Shown: piece after piece, positions 51,361 to 60,039 of the stretch
Numbering within the stretch: the stretch's first letter is position 1
Layout of the letters: each line of letters starts with the position of its first letter
Assembly (NCBI GenBank): GCA_900551865.1
Contig: URXV01000002.1
Location: forward strand, 83,360-147,359
Source: an uncultured Rickettsiales bacterium
GTDB lineage: Bacteria > Pseudomonadota > Alphaproteobacteria > RF32 > CAG-239
DNA: 64,000 nucleotides
Reading direction: 5' to 3'
Notes under the pieces: generated by a model
The model's input: the letters and a program-made list of their open reading frames with translations, nothing else
What the model was told of the DNA's origin: nothing
The model's database searches: none
Program-made: the position numbers and the translations under genes

Positions 51361-51373
51361 CTACAGACCATAT

Positions 51374-51408
51374 AAAGAAAGCGCCCGGTAAACGGACGCT
51401 TTCTTTTT
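51374..51408. terminator. Bidirectional terminator between the GT8 gene and ldh
   Basis: AAAGAAAGCG (51374-51383) pairs with CGCTTTCTTT (51397-51406); A and T runs are part of the stem, so it can work for both converging genes. Confidence 0.65.
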
Positions 51409-51465
51409 GGAGAATTTGAAATTATGCGGAAGGGCGGCGCCGGATACAGCGCCGGTTCCGGCGGC

Positions 51466-52407
51466 TTACAGCATTGCCAGCGCTTTTTTTGTATATTCGG
51501 AAAGCGTGGCGGCGCTTTTTTCCAGTGCCTCGCGTTCGCCGTCGCACAATTCGGGAACGAGAGCCGTTTCAACGCCGTTTTTGCTGACGATTGAAGGCAG
51601 CGAATAACAAATGTTATCATAGCCGCCGATGCCTTCGTCATGGTGCGAGCTGACGGTTAAAATCGCGTGCTTGTCGCTGATGATAGAGTTGCAGATGTAC
51701 TGCGTGGCTGAGGCAATGCCGAAATAGGTAGAGCCTTTGCCTTTGATAATCGTATAGGCTGAGTTGCGCACCTCGTTGTCAATAGAGCCTCTGACGACTT
51801 TATCCAAATCTTTGCCGATTTGTCCGGCGAGGCGCTCAACACAGGTGGTTCCCGCGACGGCGCTGGACCAGACCAGCACCTCGCTGTCGCCGTGTTCGCC
51901 GATGACATTGGCGTGGACGGATTTGGGCGAGATGCCGAGGTGGCGTCCGAGAATGCTGCGGAACCGGGCGGAATCGAGCACGGTGCCGGTGCCGAAAACG
52001 CGGTTCTTCGGGAAACCGGAAAGCTTTAAGGTTACTTCGGTCATAATGTCAACCGGGTTGGCGGCGATGACCAAAATCGCGTTCGGGGCGTATTTGACCA
52101 CTTCGGGGATAATGCTTTTGAAAATGCCGACGTTCTTTTCCAGCAGGTCAAGACGGGTTTCTCCCGGCTTTTGGTTGGCTCCGGCCGTAATGACGATAAT
52201 GCCGGCGTCTTTCAAATCCTTATAATCGCCGGCGACGACACGGGCACCGAACGTAAACGGGGTGGAGTGGGAAATATCCATGGCCTCGGCAATTGCGCGT
52301 TCCTTGTTGGCGTCGATTAAAATCAGTTTTTCCGCACTGCCTTCGCTTGCCAGCGAATAGGCGATGGCGCTGCCGACCATTCCGGTTCCGATAATTCCTA
52401 TCTGCAT
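51466..52407 (-). CDS. ldh: L-lactate dehydrogenase
   Basis: A 313-residue NAD-dependent enzyme that reduces pyruvate to L-lactate. The Rossmann motif GTGMVGSA is at residues 7-14; the substrate-specificity loop reads AGANQKPGETRLDLLEKN with Gln in the place that is Arg in malate dehydrogenases; TVLDSARFR and VIGEHGDSEVLVWS supply the catalytic Arg and His. Together with adhE it offers a second fermentative sink for NADH. Confidence 0.96.
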   Translation of the reverse strand: MQIGIIGTGMVGSAIAYSLASEGSAEKLILIDANKERAIAEAMDISHSTPFTFGARVVAGDYKDLKDAGIIVITAGANQKPGETRLDLLEKNVGIFKSIIPEVVKYAPNAILVIAANPVDIMTEVTLKLSGFPKNRVFGTGTVLDSARFRSILGRHLGISPKSVHANVIGEHGDSEVLVWSSAVAGTTCVERLAGQIGKDLDKVVRGSIDNEVRNSAYTIIKGKGSTYFGIASATQYICNSIISDKHAILTVSSHHDEGIGGYDNICYSLPSIVSKNGVETALVPELCDGEREALEKSAATLSEYTKKALAML

Positions 52408-52458
52408 ATTTTTATCCCTTCATCTTAAAAAAATCATTAGTCCTTTAATTCATTGGTA

Positions 52459-52487
52459 TATATAGTGTGCCTTTTTATAGAAATAAA
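52459..52487 (-). promoter_or_regulatory. Promoter TTTATT-N17-TATATA for ldh
   Basis: On the minus strand TTTATT (52482-52487) and TATATA (52459-52464) are 17 bases apart, about 50 bases before the ldh ATG. Confidence 0.5.
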
Positions 52488-52681
52488 GTGTTATTTTGCA
52501 GGAAAAACGAATTTTTTTTGGCGCGGGGAAAAGCCTGAAAAACAGCGCCTTCCGGCTGTTCGGACAGGGGGATAAGTTGAAAAGTTTAAAAAAATGCTTG
52601 TCAAATAAAGTTTTTGTGTGTAGCGTTTGTTTCAGACGTTAGTCTAAAATTTGTTTTAATAATTTTTAGAGGTTGAATTTA

Positions 52682-52915
52682 ATGACTGATACCGCTGATC
52701 GTGTTAAGAAAATTGTTGCTGAACATTTAGGTGTTGAAGAAACAAAAGTAACAGACAACGCAAACTTTATTGACGATTTGGGTGCTGACAGCCTGGATAC
52801 CGTTGAGCTGGTTATGGCATTCGAAGAAGAATTCGGTTGCGAAATTCCTGATGAAGCAGCAGAAAAAATTCTTACAGTAAAAGATGCTATTGACTATCTT
52901 TCAAAAGCTGCGTAA
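52682..52915 (+). CDS. acpP: Acyl carrier protein
   Basis: A 77-residue acidic carrier of growing fatty-acyl chains. The phosphopantetheine serine lies in LGADSLDTVELVMAFEEEF. The ATG at 52682 follows TAGAGGTTG; a TTG nine bases upstream is less likely. A terminator follows and then fabF, the usual order of fatty-acid genes. Confidence 0.98.
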   Translation: MTDTADRVKKIVAEHLGVEETKVTDNANFIDDLGADSLDTVELVMAFEEEFGCEIPDEAAEKILTVKDAIDYLSKAA

Positions 52916-52939
52916 GTCTTTGGAATTATCATAAGTTAG

Positions 52940-52970
52940 AACTCGCTCAAAAGTTTTAAGCGAGTTTTTT
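52940..52970 (+). terminator. Rho-independent terminator after acpP
   Basis: Stem AACTCGCT/AGCGAGTT (52940-52947 with 52959-52966) and a T-run. It may allow high acpP output with partial read-through into fabF. Confidence 0.85.
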
Positions 52971-53066
52971 CATACTAAATTTATCCGTGTTGGCTTGCCG
53001 TGCCGGTTGTATGGCCTGTCCTGTTCCGGGGCGGCAAAGCGGCGGATAGAGACGAGAGGTTGTTTA

Positions 53067-54344
53067 ATGAGAAGAGTTGTCGTTACAGGTATGGGCGTGG
53101 TTTCCCCGCTCGGAAGAGGCGTTAAGCATAACTGGGAGTCCCTGATGGCGGGGAAGTCCGGCATCAGCCGGATTGAGGGCGTTGACCTTAAAGACATTCC
53201 GGTTATGATTGCCGGCCAGGTTCCGTTTGGCGAAAATGAGCCCGATTTTAATCCGGATACGGTATTTGCCCCGAAAGACCAGAAGAAGAATGATAAGTTC
53301 ATTATGTACGGGATGGCTGCCGCCGGAGATGCCTTAAAAGACGCCGGATGGGATGCCGAAACGGCCAGCGAGGAAGAAAAAGACCGCGCGGGCGTTATGA
53401 TGGGCGCCGGTATCGGCGGCCTGCAGGGGATTTATGAAAACGCCGTTTCGTTTAACGAATTCGGTATGAAGAAAATTTCGCCGTTTTTTATTCCGTCGGT
53501 GCTGATTAACCTGATTTCGGGCAACGTTTCCATCAGATACGGGCTGAAAGGCCCGAACCATGCTTGTGTTACGGCCTGCTCTACCGGAACCCATGCCATC
53601 GGCGACGCGGCGGCGATGATTGCGCGCGGCGATGCCGACATGATGGTGGCCGGCGGCGCCGAATCGGCGGTAAACGTTTTGGGGCTGGCCGGTTTTGCCC
53701 GGATGAAGGCAATTACTTCCGACTTTAACGATGCGCCGGAAAAGGCTTCCCGCCCGTGGGACAAAGGCCGCAGCGGCTTTGTTATGGGCGAAGGCAGCGG
53801 TGCACTGGTTTTGGAAGAATTGGAGCACGCCAAAAAGAGAGGCGCGAAGATTTATGCCGAAATCGTCGGTTACGGCATGAGCGGCGACGCGTATCATATT
53901 ACGGCGCCTTCGGGCGATGGCGCATACCGGGCAATGAAAATGGCGGCTGACCATGCAAAAGAGCATGGCGTGGAGCTGTCTGATATCGGATACATCAATG
54001 CGCACGGGACGTCGACTCCGGCGGGCGACGTCGGCGAAGCAATGGCGGTAAAACGTTTGTTCGGCGACGAGGGCATTAAGAATGTTTCGATGTCTTCGAC
54101 AAAGTCTGCTATCGGGCATCTGCTTGGCGCAGCCGGCGCCGTTGAGGCCGTTTATACGATTATGGCAATACAGGAACAGACCTGTCCGCCGACGCTGAAT
54201 TTGGAAGATCCGGCTGACGAGCTGGCTGATTTTGATTTGGTTCCGTTAAAGCCGAAGAAACGCGAAATCAAGGCGGCTATGTCGAACTCTTTCGGTTTCG
54301 GCGGTACAAATTCGTCCATCGTGTTTAAGAAGTACAGCGATTAA
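53067..54344 (+). CDS. fabF: Beta-ketoacyl-ACP synthase II
   Basis: A 425-residue condensing enzyme of fatty-acid elongation. It starts MRRVVVTGMGVVSPLGRGV, has the catalytic Cys171 in ACVTACSTGTHAIGDA, the histidines in NAHGTSTPAGD and SSTKSAIGHLLGAAGAVE, and the terminal SNSFGFGGTNSSIVFK. The start follows GAGAGG; the longer frame adds non-conserved residues. It is 17 bases before mltG, so they are likely in one operon, as in many alphaproteobacteria. Confidence 0.98.
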   Translation: MRRVVVTGMGVVSPLGRGVKHNWESLMAGKSGISRIEGVDLKDIPVMIAGQVPFGENEPDFNPDTVFAPKDQKKNDKFIMYGMAAAGDALKDAGWDAETASEEEKDRAGVMMGAGIGGLQGIYENAVSFNEFGMKKISPFFIPSVLINLISGNVSIRYGLKGPNHACVTACSTGTHAIGDAAAMIARGDADMMVAGGAESAVNVLGLAGFARMKAITSDFNDAPEKASRPWDKGRSGFVMGEGSGALVLEELEHAKKRGAKIYAEIVGYGMSGDAYHITAPSGDGAYRAMKMAADHAKEHGVELSDIGYINAHGTSTPAGDVGEAMAVKRLFGDEGIKNVSMSSTKSAIGHLLGAAGAVEAVYTIMAIQEQTCPPTLNLEDPADELADFDLVPLKPKKREIKAAMSNSFGFGGTNSSIVFKKYSD

Positions 54345-54361
54345 AACGATACGGCGGGTTT

Positions 54362-55339
54362 ATGATGAAGATATTCCGTTGGCTCCTGACGACCATGTTT
54401 TTGCTTGCGTTGTCAGGGGCTTTCGCCGTTTTATGGGTGAATGAACAGTTCCGGCGGGAATATGAACTTGCGGGGATGACGGAAGTTTCCGTGCCGCGCG
54501 GGGCGGGGCTGAACCAGACGGCGGCGATGCTGGAGGAAAAAGGCGTGGTTGCCGATGCGCGGCTGTTTGTATTGTATGCGCGGCTGAACGGGCTGGCCGG
54601 GAAAATTAAGGCCGGAGAATATGCTTTTGCCGGCGCGGTTTCGATAGAGAAGACGGCGCGGCGTCTGGCAGAGGGCGACGTGATTGTCCGCAGCGTAACG
54701 ATACCCGAGGGGAAAACGCTGGCGGAGATAAAGAAAATTCTGGCGGACAATCCGTATTTGAGCGGCGAGATAACGCTGGAATTACAGGAAGGCGACGTGT
54801 TGCCGGAAACTTACCATTTTTCCCGCGGAGAGAGCCGCAACAGCATTCTGGCAAAGGCAAAAACGGCTATGGAGAACGAACTGGCGGCGGCGTTTGCCAG
54901 GAGGGATAAGGATTTGCCCTTGGCAACGGAAAAAGAGCTGCTGACGTTGGCGAGCATCATTGAAAAAGAAACCGGTCTGGCGTCCGAACGCGGCAAGGTT
55001 GCTTCGGTATTTGTCAACCGGCTTAATCTTGGTATGAAACTGCAAACGGATCCGACGGTGATTTATGCCGTAACCAACGGGCAGATGAATTTGGGGCGGC
55101 CGCTGTATAAGAAAGACCTGACGGCGGATTCTCCGTATAATACGTACGTTTATGCAGGGCTGCCTCCGGCGCCGATTTGCAGCCCCGGGCGCGAGGCGAT
55201 ACGGGCGGCGGCACATCCCGAAAAAACAAAATATCTGTATTTTGTGGCGGACGGGTTGAGTGGCGGGCACCGGTTTGCCCGAAGCCTGACCGAGCATAAT
55301 AAAAATGTGGTGTTGTATCGGAAACAGCGCGGACGTTGA
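54362..55339 (+). CDS. mltG: Endolytic transglycosylase MltG
   Basis: A 325-residue membrane-anchored enzyme that cuts nascent glycan strands and sets their length. One membrane span (residues 6-26) leads to LysM-like and YceG domains: VSVPRGAGLNQTAAMLEEKGVV, VTIPEGKTLAEIKKIL, the catalytic Glu in LASIIEKETG, QTDPTVIYA, and SPYNTYVYAGLPPAPICSPG. It follows fabF closely, as usual. Confidence 0.96.
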   Translation: MMKIFRWLLTTMFLLALSGAFAVLWVNEQFRREYELAGMTEVSVPRGAGLNQTAAMLEEKGVVADARLFVLYARLNGLAGKIKAGEYAFAGAVSIEKTARRLAEGDVIVRSVTIPEGKTLAEIKKILADNPYLSGEITLELQEGDVLPETYHFSRGESRNSILAKAKTAMENELAAAFARRDKDLPLATEKELLTLASIIEKETGLASERGKVASVFVNRLNLGMKLQTDPTVIYAVTNGQMNLGRPLYKKDLTADSPYNTYVYAGLPPAPICSPGREAIRAAAHPEKTKYLYFVADGLSGGHRFARSLTEHNKNVVLYRKQRGR

Positions 55340-55470
55340 TATATGCGCGATGTTTGGGGGAGGAGAAAGCTTTCGGGAAAGGCAGGCGGGCGTTATATTT
55401 AGCGGGCAGGAGCCGTATTTAAGGCGCTGTATTTAAAGGGTCGTTTTTTTGCAACAATTTAACAGAGAAA

Positions 55471-55494
55471 ATCTCCTTGCAAATACAAGGAGAT
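55471..55494. promoter_or_regulatory. Nine-base inverted repeat upstream of the acetyltransferase
   Basis: ATCTCCTTG (55471-55479) pairs with CAAGGAGAT (55486-55494), loop of six bases, without a T-run. It lies about 70 bases before the ATG at 55562. It could be an operator or an RNA hairpin. Its arms contain an AAGGAG-like sequence. Confidence 0.6.
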
Positions 55495-55561
55495 AATATA
55501 AACTAAAGGATATGAAATAAAACGACGGTTTTATTTCGACAATTGAACGGAGGATTTTAGA

Positions 55562-56137
55562 ATGAAAACGTTAGCCAAATTGTTGAGTTATCTGATGCCG
55601 GTCGAAAAATACCGCAAGCCGTTTTTAAAGCGGCTGGAGAACCTTTTGTGGTGTGGGGACTATCGGAATCCGTATGTTTCAAAAATCCGCCGTACGGCGA
55701 AAAAAACGGGCAGGAACCTGTATGTTGCCGGGCCGAGCAAGGTGAACCGCAATACAACATTGGGCGATAACGTGCGCTTTCACGGCATGAAGATTACCGG
55801 TAAGGGAAGGGTGGATATCGGGTCGTATGTCATTGCTGCTGGCGACTGCATGATTATTACACAAAATCACAATTATGAGGGAGATGCCATTCCGTATGAC
55901 GATACGTTAAATTTTCGCGATGTGGTTATCGGCGATTTTGTCTGGATTGGAGCGCGGGTTTTGATTTTGCCGGGAACGAAAATCGGCGAAGGGGCGATTA
56001 TTCAGGGCGGTGCCGTCGTGCACGGCGAGATACCGCCGTATGCGATTGCAGGCGGAAACCCCGCAAAAGTTTTTAAATACCGTGACGCAGAGCATTTTAA
56101 GAAGCTCAAGGCTGAGGGAAAGTTTTATCGCGGGTAA
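55562..56137 (+). CDS. Hexapeptide-repeat acyltransferase
   Basis: A 191-residue left-handed beta-helix enzyme of the maltose/nodulation/WbbJ acetyltransferase group. Hexapeptide units run from NRNTTLGDNVRF through DIGSYVIAAG to DVVIGDFVWIGARVLILPGTKIGEGAIIQGGAVV, with the catalytic-histidine region IITQNHNYEGD and the closing YAIAGGNPAKVFKYR. The basic N-terminal 50 residues may contact membrane or substrate. The acceptor is not known; surface glycan acetylation is plausible. GGAGG lies ahead of the ATG. Confidence 0.88.
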   Translation: MKTLAKLLSYLMPVEKYRKPFLKRLENLLWCGDYRNPYVSKIRRTAKKTGRNLYVAGPSKVNRNTTLGDNVRFHGMKITGKGRVDIGSYVIAAGDCMIITQNHNYEGDAIPYDDTLNFRDVVIGDFVWIGARVLILPGTKIGEGAIIQGGAVVHGEIPPYAIAGGNPAKVFKYRDAEHFKKLKAEGKFYRG

Positions 56138-56186
56138 AAGGAGATGCCTCGGAAACGCGGTTTGTCAGCGGGGGGCATTTGAGCCG

Positions 56187-56819
56187 TCAGATATGTTTCA
56201 GCAGTTCTTCCGGGCGGTCAATAATGATTTCAGCGCCGATTTGCTGCAATGCCTGCCGGGTGCGGAAGCCCCAGGAGACGCTTATGCAGGGCAGGCCGGC
56301 GTTGCGGGCGGTTTCAATATCCACTTCGGAATCGCCGACGTATATGTTGGGTTCGGCGGCGGCGTCTTGGGCGGCAATCAGCGCAAAAACGGCGTCGGGA
56401 GCGGGTTTTTTCTTTACGGTATCGCTCACGCCCTGCGCATAGTCTATCAGCCCGCCGAAGAACTTTGCCGCCAGCGCCTTGACGCCCTCGTCAAATTTGT
56501 TGGAAACGATGCCCATTTTGACGTTGCGCCTTTGCAGCTCCTGTAACAGCGGGATGATGCCGGGGTAGGGGGCGGTGTAATCGTTCAGATGGGCGGAATA
56601 GTAGGTTTTGAACGTGGCGTAGGCGGGTTCAAAATCCGGGTTCTGCCGGCCACCGGGGATGGCTCCGGCAACTAGAACGTCAATGCCGTTGCCGAGCAAC
56701 GCCAGCGTTTCGGCTTCGGTCTTTTCGGGGAAGCCGTGGGCGCGCAGGGCGTAGTTTAAGGCGACTTCCAGGTCTTTTGCCGTGTTGAGGAGAGTTCCGT
56801 CCAAGTCAAATATAATCAT
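56187..56819 (-). CDS. gph: HAD-family phosphatase, phosphoglycolate phosphatase-like
   Basis: A 210-residue HAD hydrolase of subfamily IA. All four motifs are present: DLDGTLLNT with the nucleophile, IVSNK, KKPAPD and YVGDSEVDIETARNAG. The cap has LGNGIDVLVAGA, as in phosphoglycolate phosphatases, which remove 2-phosphoglycolate produced in DNA repair. It lies downstream of polA on the same strand, separated by tandem repeats, so a repair link is possible. Other HAD substrates cannot be excluded. Confidence 0.85.
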   Translation of the reverse strand: MIIFDLDGTLLNTAKDLEVALNYALRAHGFPEKTEAETLALLGNGIDVLVAGAIPGGRQNPDFEPAYATFKTYYSAHLNDYTAPYPGIIPLLQELQRRNVKMGIVSNKFDEGVKALAAKFFGGLIDYAQGVSDTVKKKPAPDAVFALIAAQDAAAEPNIYVGDSEVDIETARNAGLPCISVSWGFRTRQALQQIGAEIIIDRPEELLKHI

Positions 56820-56860
56820 TGGTTGTCCTTTCTTTTTCTGTGTTTTAGTAATAAAACGTC

Positions 56861-57060
56861 TTTAATGTGCCTTGCTCCGCCGGCGTCGGAGGGGTGGTGG
56901 CCGATTGTTGCGGCGGGAGGTGTCTTTAATGTGCCTTGTTCCGCCGGCGTCAGCGGGCCGTGGGCCGGCTGTTTCGGCGAGAGGCGTCTTTAATGCGCTT
57001 TGCCTCGCCGGTGTCGGCGGGGGGCTGATTGTTGCCGGGGCACCTTTAATGCGCCTTGCC
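56861..57060 (-). repeat. Tandem array derived from the polA 3' end
   Basis: The plus-strand word TTTAATG(T/C)GC(C/T)TTG, which in the last copy is the polA stop and terminal codons, occurs at 56861, 56925, 56989 and 57045. Spacings are 64, 64 and 56 bases. Each unit also shares CCGGCGTCGG- and GGC(C/T)G(A/C)TTGTTGC-like parts. The array fills the space between polA and gph. Confidence 0.9.
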
Positions 57061-59886
57061 CCAGTTGTCGCCGATACCGATGTCGGCAATCAGCGGAACC
57101 TTGAGGTCTATGCCGGCGATGTTTTCCATTTCCCGTTTTATCAGCGCGGCGGCGGTTTCCACTTCGTCAAGCGGCGCTTCAAACACCAGTTCGTCGTGCA
57201 CCTGCAGCAGCATACGGGTTTTCAGCCCGGTTTCGGTGAGGGCGGCGGCGATTTTGTTCATCGCCAGTTTGATGATGTCGGCGGCGCCGCCCTGTATCGG
57301 CGCATTGATGGCCGCACGTTCGGCAAACGACGCCAGACGCTTGTTGTTGTCCTGAATGCCGAAAATCGTGATTTTGCGGTTAAACGGGGTCAGGACGTAA
57401 CCGTTTTGGCGGGCGAAGTTTATGGTCGCGTCCATATAGGCCTTGACTTCCGGCATATTGGCGAAGTAGGCGTCAATATAGCGCTGGGCTTCGGCGGGGG
57501 ATGTTTCAATCTCCTTGGACAGCCCGAATGCGGAAATGCCGTAAACGATGCCGAAGTTTATCGCCTTGGCGCGGCGGCGGTGCCCGGCGTCCACCTCGTT
57601 GTATGGAATGCCGAAGACTTGGGCAGCGGTTTTGCGGTGAATATCCACGCCTTCGCGGAACGCTTCCTGAAGGAATTTAACGTCGGCAATGGTCGCGAGC
57701 AGGCGCAGCTCAACCTGCGAGTAGTCGGCGGCTATCAGTTTGCAGCCGGGTTTGGCGATAAAACATTCGCGGAGTTCGCGCCCGATTGGCGTGCGTACCG
57801 GGATGTTCTGCAAGTTGGGGTTAAGCGAGGACAGGCGTCCGGTGTTGACCGATATCTGGCTGTAGGTGGTGTGAATGCGGTGGTTCTTGTCCATTAAGGC
57901 GAGCAGCGCCGCGGTGTAAGTGGATTTCAGCTTCTGATACTGGCGCCAGTCCAGTATGCGGCGCGGCAGTTCGTGCTCTTCGGCCATCTGTTCCAAGACC
58001 TCGGCGCTGGTGTTCAGTGAGCCGGAGGTGTGTTTTTTGCCTTTCAGCCCGAATTTGGTGTAAAGGATTTCGCCGATTTGTTTGGGGGAACTGAGGTTAA
58101 ACTCTTCGCCGGCAAGCTGGTAGATTTCCTGCGAGATTTTGCGCATTTCCTCGTCAAACTGCGAATCCAGCCGTTTTAAGCGCAGCGTGTCAAGCATAAT
58201 GCCGGCGCGTTCCATGTCGCAGAGCACGGCGGAAAGCGGGCGGTCAATCCCTTCGTAGACGAAGAGCTTTTTTTCCGGCAGCAGGCGCGGGGCAAAGAGG
58301 CTGTACAGCCGGTAGGTATAATCCGCCTCTTCGGCAAAGAAATGCAGCGCGTCGGCGGCGGGCATAAGCGAAAAGTCGGTTTTTTTGTATTCGGGGGCGG
58401 CGCTTTTGAGCGGCGTTTCCAGAAACTCGGCGGCGAGGGCGGGCAGCGTGTGGGTTACGGCGGAGCTGTTAAGGTCGTAGGACATAATCGCCACATCGTC
58501 GTACGGGAAGGGGGAAAGTTCCGTTTGCAGGGCTTCTTCCAGCCGGTGCAGGTTATCTTTCAGGTTCAGGGAGATTTTGAGGACGGAAGCGTCGGCGAAC
58601 AGGCTCTGAATAAATTCTTTAAGCAGGGAGATGGAGATAGCGGCGGGAGAACCTGACTGGGAGGTTGTATTGGGGGCGGCGGGTTCGGAACGGTTGTTGG
58701 AAAAGAGGTCGCCGGAAGTTGCGGCGGGAGCGAAGAGGTCATCGGAAGTCGCAGCAGGGGCGAACAGGTCGCCCGGGATTGCCGCCGCAGGGGCGGGCAC
58801 CGAAATCGGTATGTAAAACGCGCGGGCATTTTTCAAGCTGACCGACAGGCCGAAGAATTTTTCACCGGCGGTGTGGACGCCGAAGGCAAAGGCGTTTTCG
58901 GCGCGAACGGCGGCAGCGAGTGCATCAAGCTCCGCCGGGGTCTGAACCAGCGAGTAAACAGGCTTGTAAGCCGTAGCGGCGGGTTCTTCCGGCAGGTCGC
59001 CGCAGCGCTGTTTGAGCCAGTTTAAGGCTTTGTTTTTGAGGCTTTTGAAAGCATGGCGGTCGAGCAGGCTTATCAGTACATCCTGATGCGGCGCCATACA
59101 ACGCAGGTCTTTTAGCGGCAGTTCGACCGGCACGTCAGGTTTCAGGGTAACGAGCTTTTGGGAGATAAGCGCGTCTTCTTTATGCGCCATAACCAGTTCG
59201 CGGCGTTTGTTTTGTTTGATTTCGGCAGCGTGTTCCAGTACGCCTTCCAGCGAGCCGAACATATTGACCAGCTCGGCGGCGGTTTTCAGCCCGATGCCGG
59301 GAATGCCGGGGATGTTGTCAGTGGAATCGCCCGCGAGCGCCTGCACGTCGGTAACGCGTTCGGGATAGACGCCAAACTTTTCTTTGACGTCTTCGGGAGT
59401 GAAAAACTTGTTTTTCATGCCGTCGTAGAACTCGACGCCGGGGCGTATCAGCTGCATTAAGTCCTTATCGGCGGAAACGACGGTAACGTCTTTGCCGTCT
59501 TTTAACGCCAGCGCGGTATAGGTGGCAATCAGGTCGTCGGCTTCATACCCCTCCATTTGCAGCCAGCGCAGGTTCAGAGCTTCAACGGCTTCGTGGATGA
59601 GGTCAAACTGCGGTTTCAGCTCCGGCGGAAGCTCGGGGCGGGTGGCCTTGTATTCAGGGAAAAACTCATTGCGGAAGTTCTGACGCTTGGCGTCAAACAG
59701 CACGAGGCAGTAGTCGCATTTGATATTGGCGGTCAGGCTTAAGAACATATTGAGGAAGCCGTAAACGGCGTTGACGGGCAGCCCCTCGGGGTTGGTCATC
59801 TGCGGGCTGGCGAAAAAGGCGCGGAAGATATATCCCGAGCCGTCTATCAGGCATACTTTTTCTTTGGCATCTTGCGTGTTTGTCAT
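57046..59886 (-). CDS. polA: DNA polymerase I
   Basis: A 946-residue repair and Okazaki-processing polymerase. The N-terminal 5' nuclease is intact (CLIDGSGYIFRAFFA, VVSADKDLMQLI). The polymerase domain has motif A AADYSQVELRLLA, motif B RRRAKAINFGIVYGIS and motif C QVHDELVFEAP. The middle 3'-5' exonuclease domain has lost its acidic signature: the position of D-x-E reads FAFGVHTAGEKFFG, and only the FFAEEADYT element remains, so proofreading is probably absent. Residues of about 362-423 are an Ala/Pro/Ser insertion with three 10-residue repeats. Terminal codons WGKAH are copied in the downstream array. Confidence 0.97.
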   Translation of the reverse strand: MTNTQDAKEKVCLIDGSGYIFRAFFASPQMTNPEGLPVNAVYGFLNMFLSLTANIKCDYCLVLFDAKRQNFRNEFFPEYKATRPELPPELKPQFDLIHEAVEALNLRWLQMEGYEADDLIATYTALALKDGKDVTVVSADKDLMQLIRPGVEFYDGMKNKFFTPEDVKEKFGVYPERVTDVQALAGDSTDNIPGIPGIGLKTAAELVNMFGSLEGVLEHAAEIKQNKRRELVMAHKEDALISQKLVTLKPDVPVELPLKDLRCMAPHQDVLISLLDRHAFKSLKNKALNWLKQRCGDLPEEPAATAYKPVYSLVQTPAELDALAAAVRAENAFAFGVHTAGEKFFGLSVSLKNARAFYIPISVPAPAAAIPGDLFAPAATSDDLFAPAATSGDLFSNNRSEPAAPNTTSQSGSPAAISISLLKEFIQSLFADASVLKISLNLKDNLHRLEEALQTELSPFPYDDVAIMSYDLNSSAVTHTLPALAAEFLETPLKSAAPEYKKTDFSLMPAADALHFFAEEADYTYRLYSLFAPRLLPEKKLFVYEGIDRPLSAVLCDMERAGIMLDTLRLKRLDSQFDEEMRKISQEIYQLAGEEFNLSSPKQIGEILYTKFGLKGKKHTSGSLNTSAEVLEQMAEEHELPRRILDWRQYQKLKSTYTAALLALMDKNHRIHTTYSQISVNTGRLSSLNPNLQNIPVRTPIGRELRECFIAKPGCKLIAADYSQVELRLLATIADVKFLQEAFREGVDIHRKTAAQVFGIPYNEVDAGHRRRAKAINFGIVYGISAFGLSKEIETSPAEAQRYIDAYFANMPEVKAYMDATINFARQNGYVLTPFNRKITIFGIQDNNKRLASFAERAAINAPIQGGAADIIKLAMNKIAAALTETGLKTRMLLQVHDELVFEAPLDEVETAAALIKREMENIAGIDLKVPLIADIGIGDNWGKAH
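58701..58790 (-). repeat. Three 30-bp in-frame units inside polA
   Basis: Elements with GA-AGGTC begin at about 58701, 58731 and 58761, exactly 30 bases apart, and encode the repeated GDLFAPAATS/DDLFAPAATS/GDLF pattern within the former exonuclease domain. Confidence 0.9.
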
Positions 59887-60039
59887 GTATTTTTCCTCAA
59901 TATTCCAGATGGAAGGAATATAGCAGGCAAAATGCGTAAGGTAAAGGGAAAAGCGGCGATTGTGCGTTTTTTGTTTACAGAGTGTTAATTTTGTGGTATT
60001 ATGTTAGCAATTATTGAGATATTTGGCGGGAGAGCGGCA

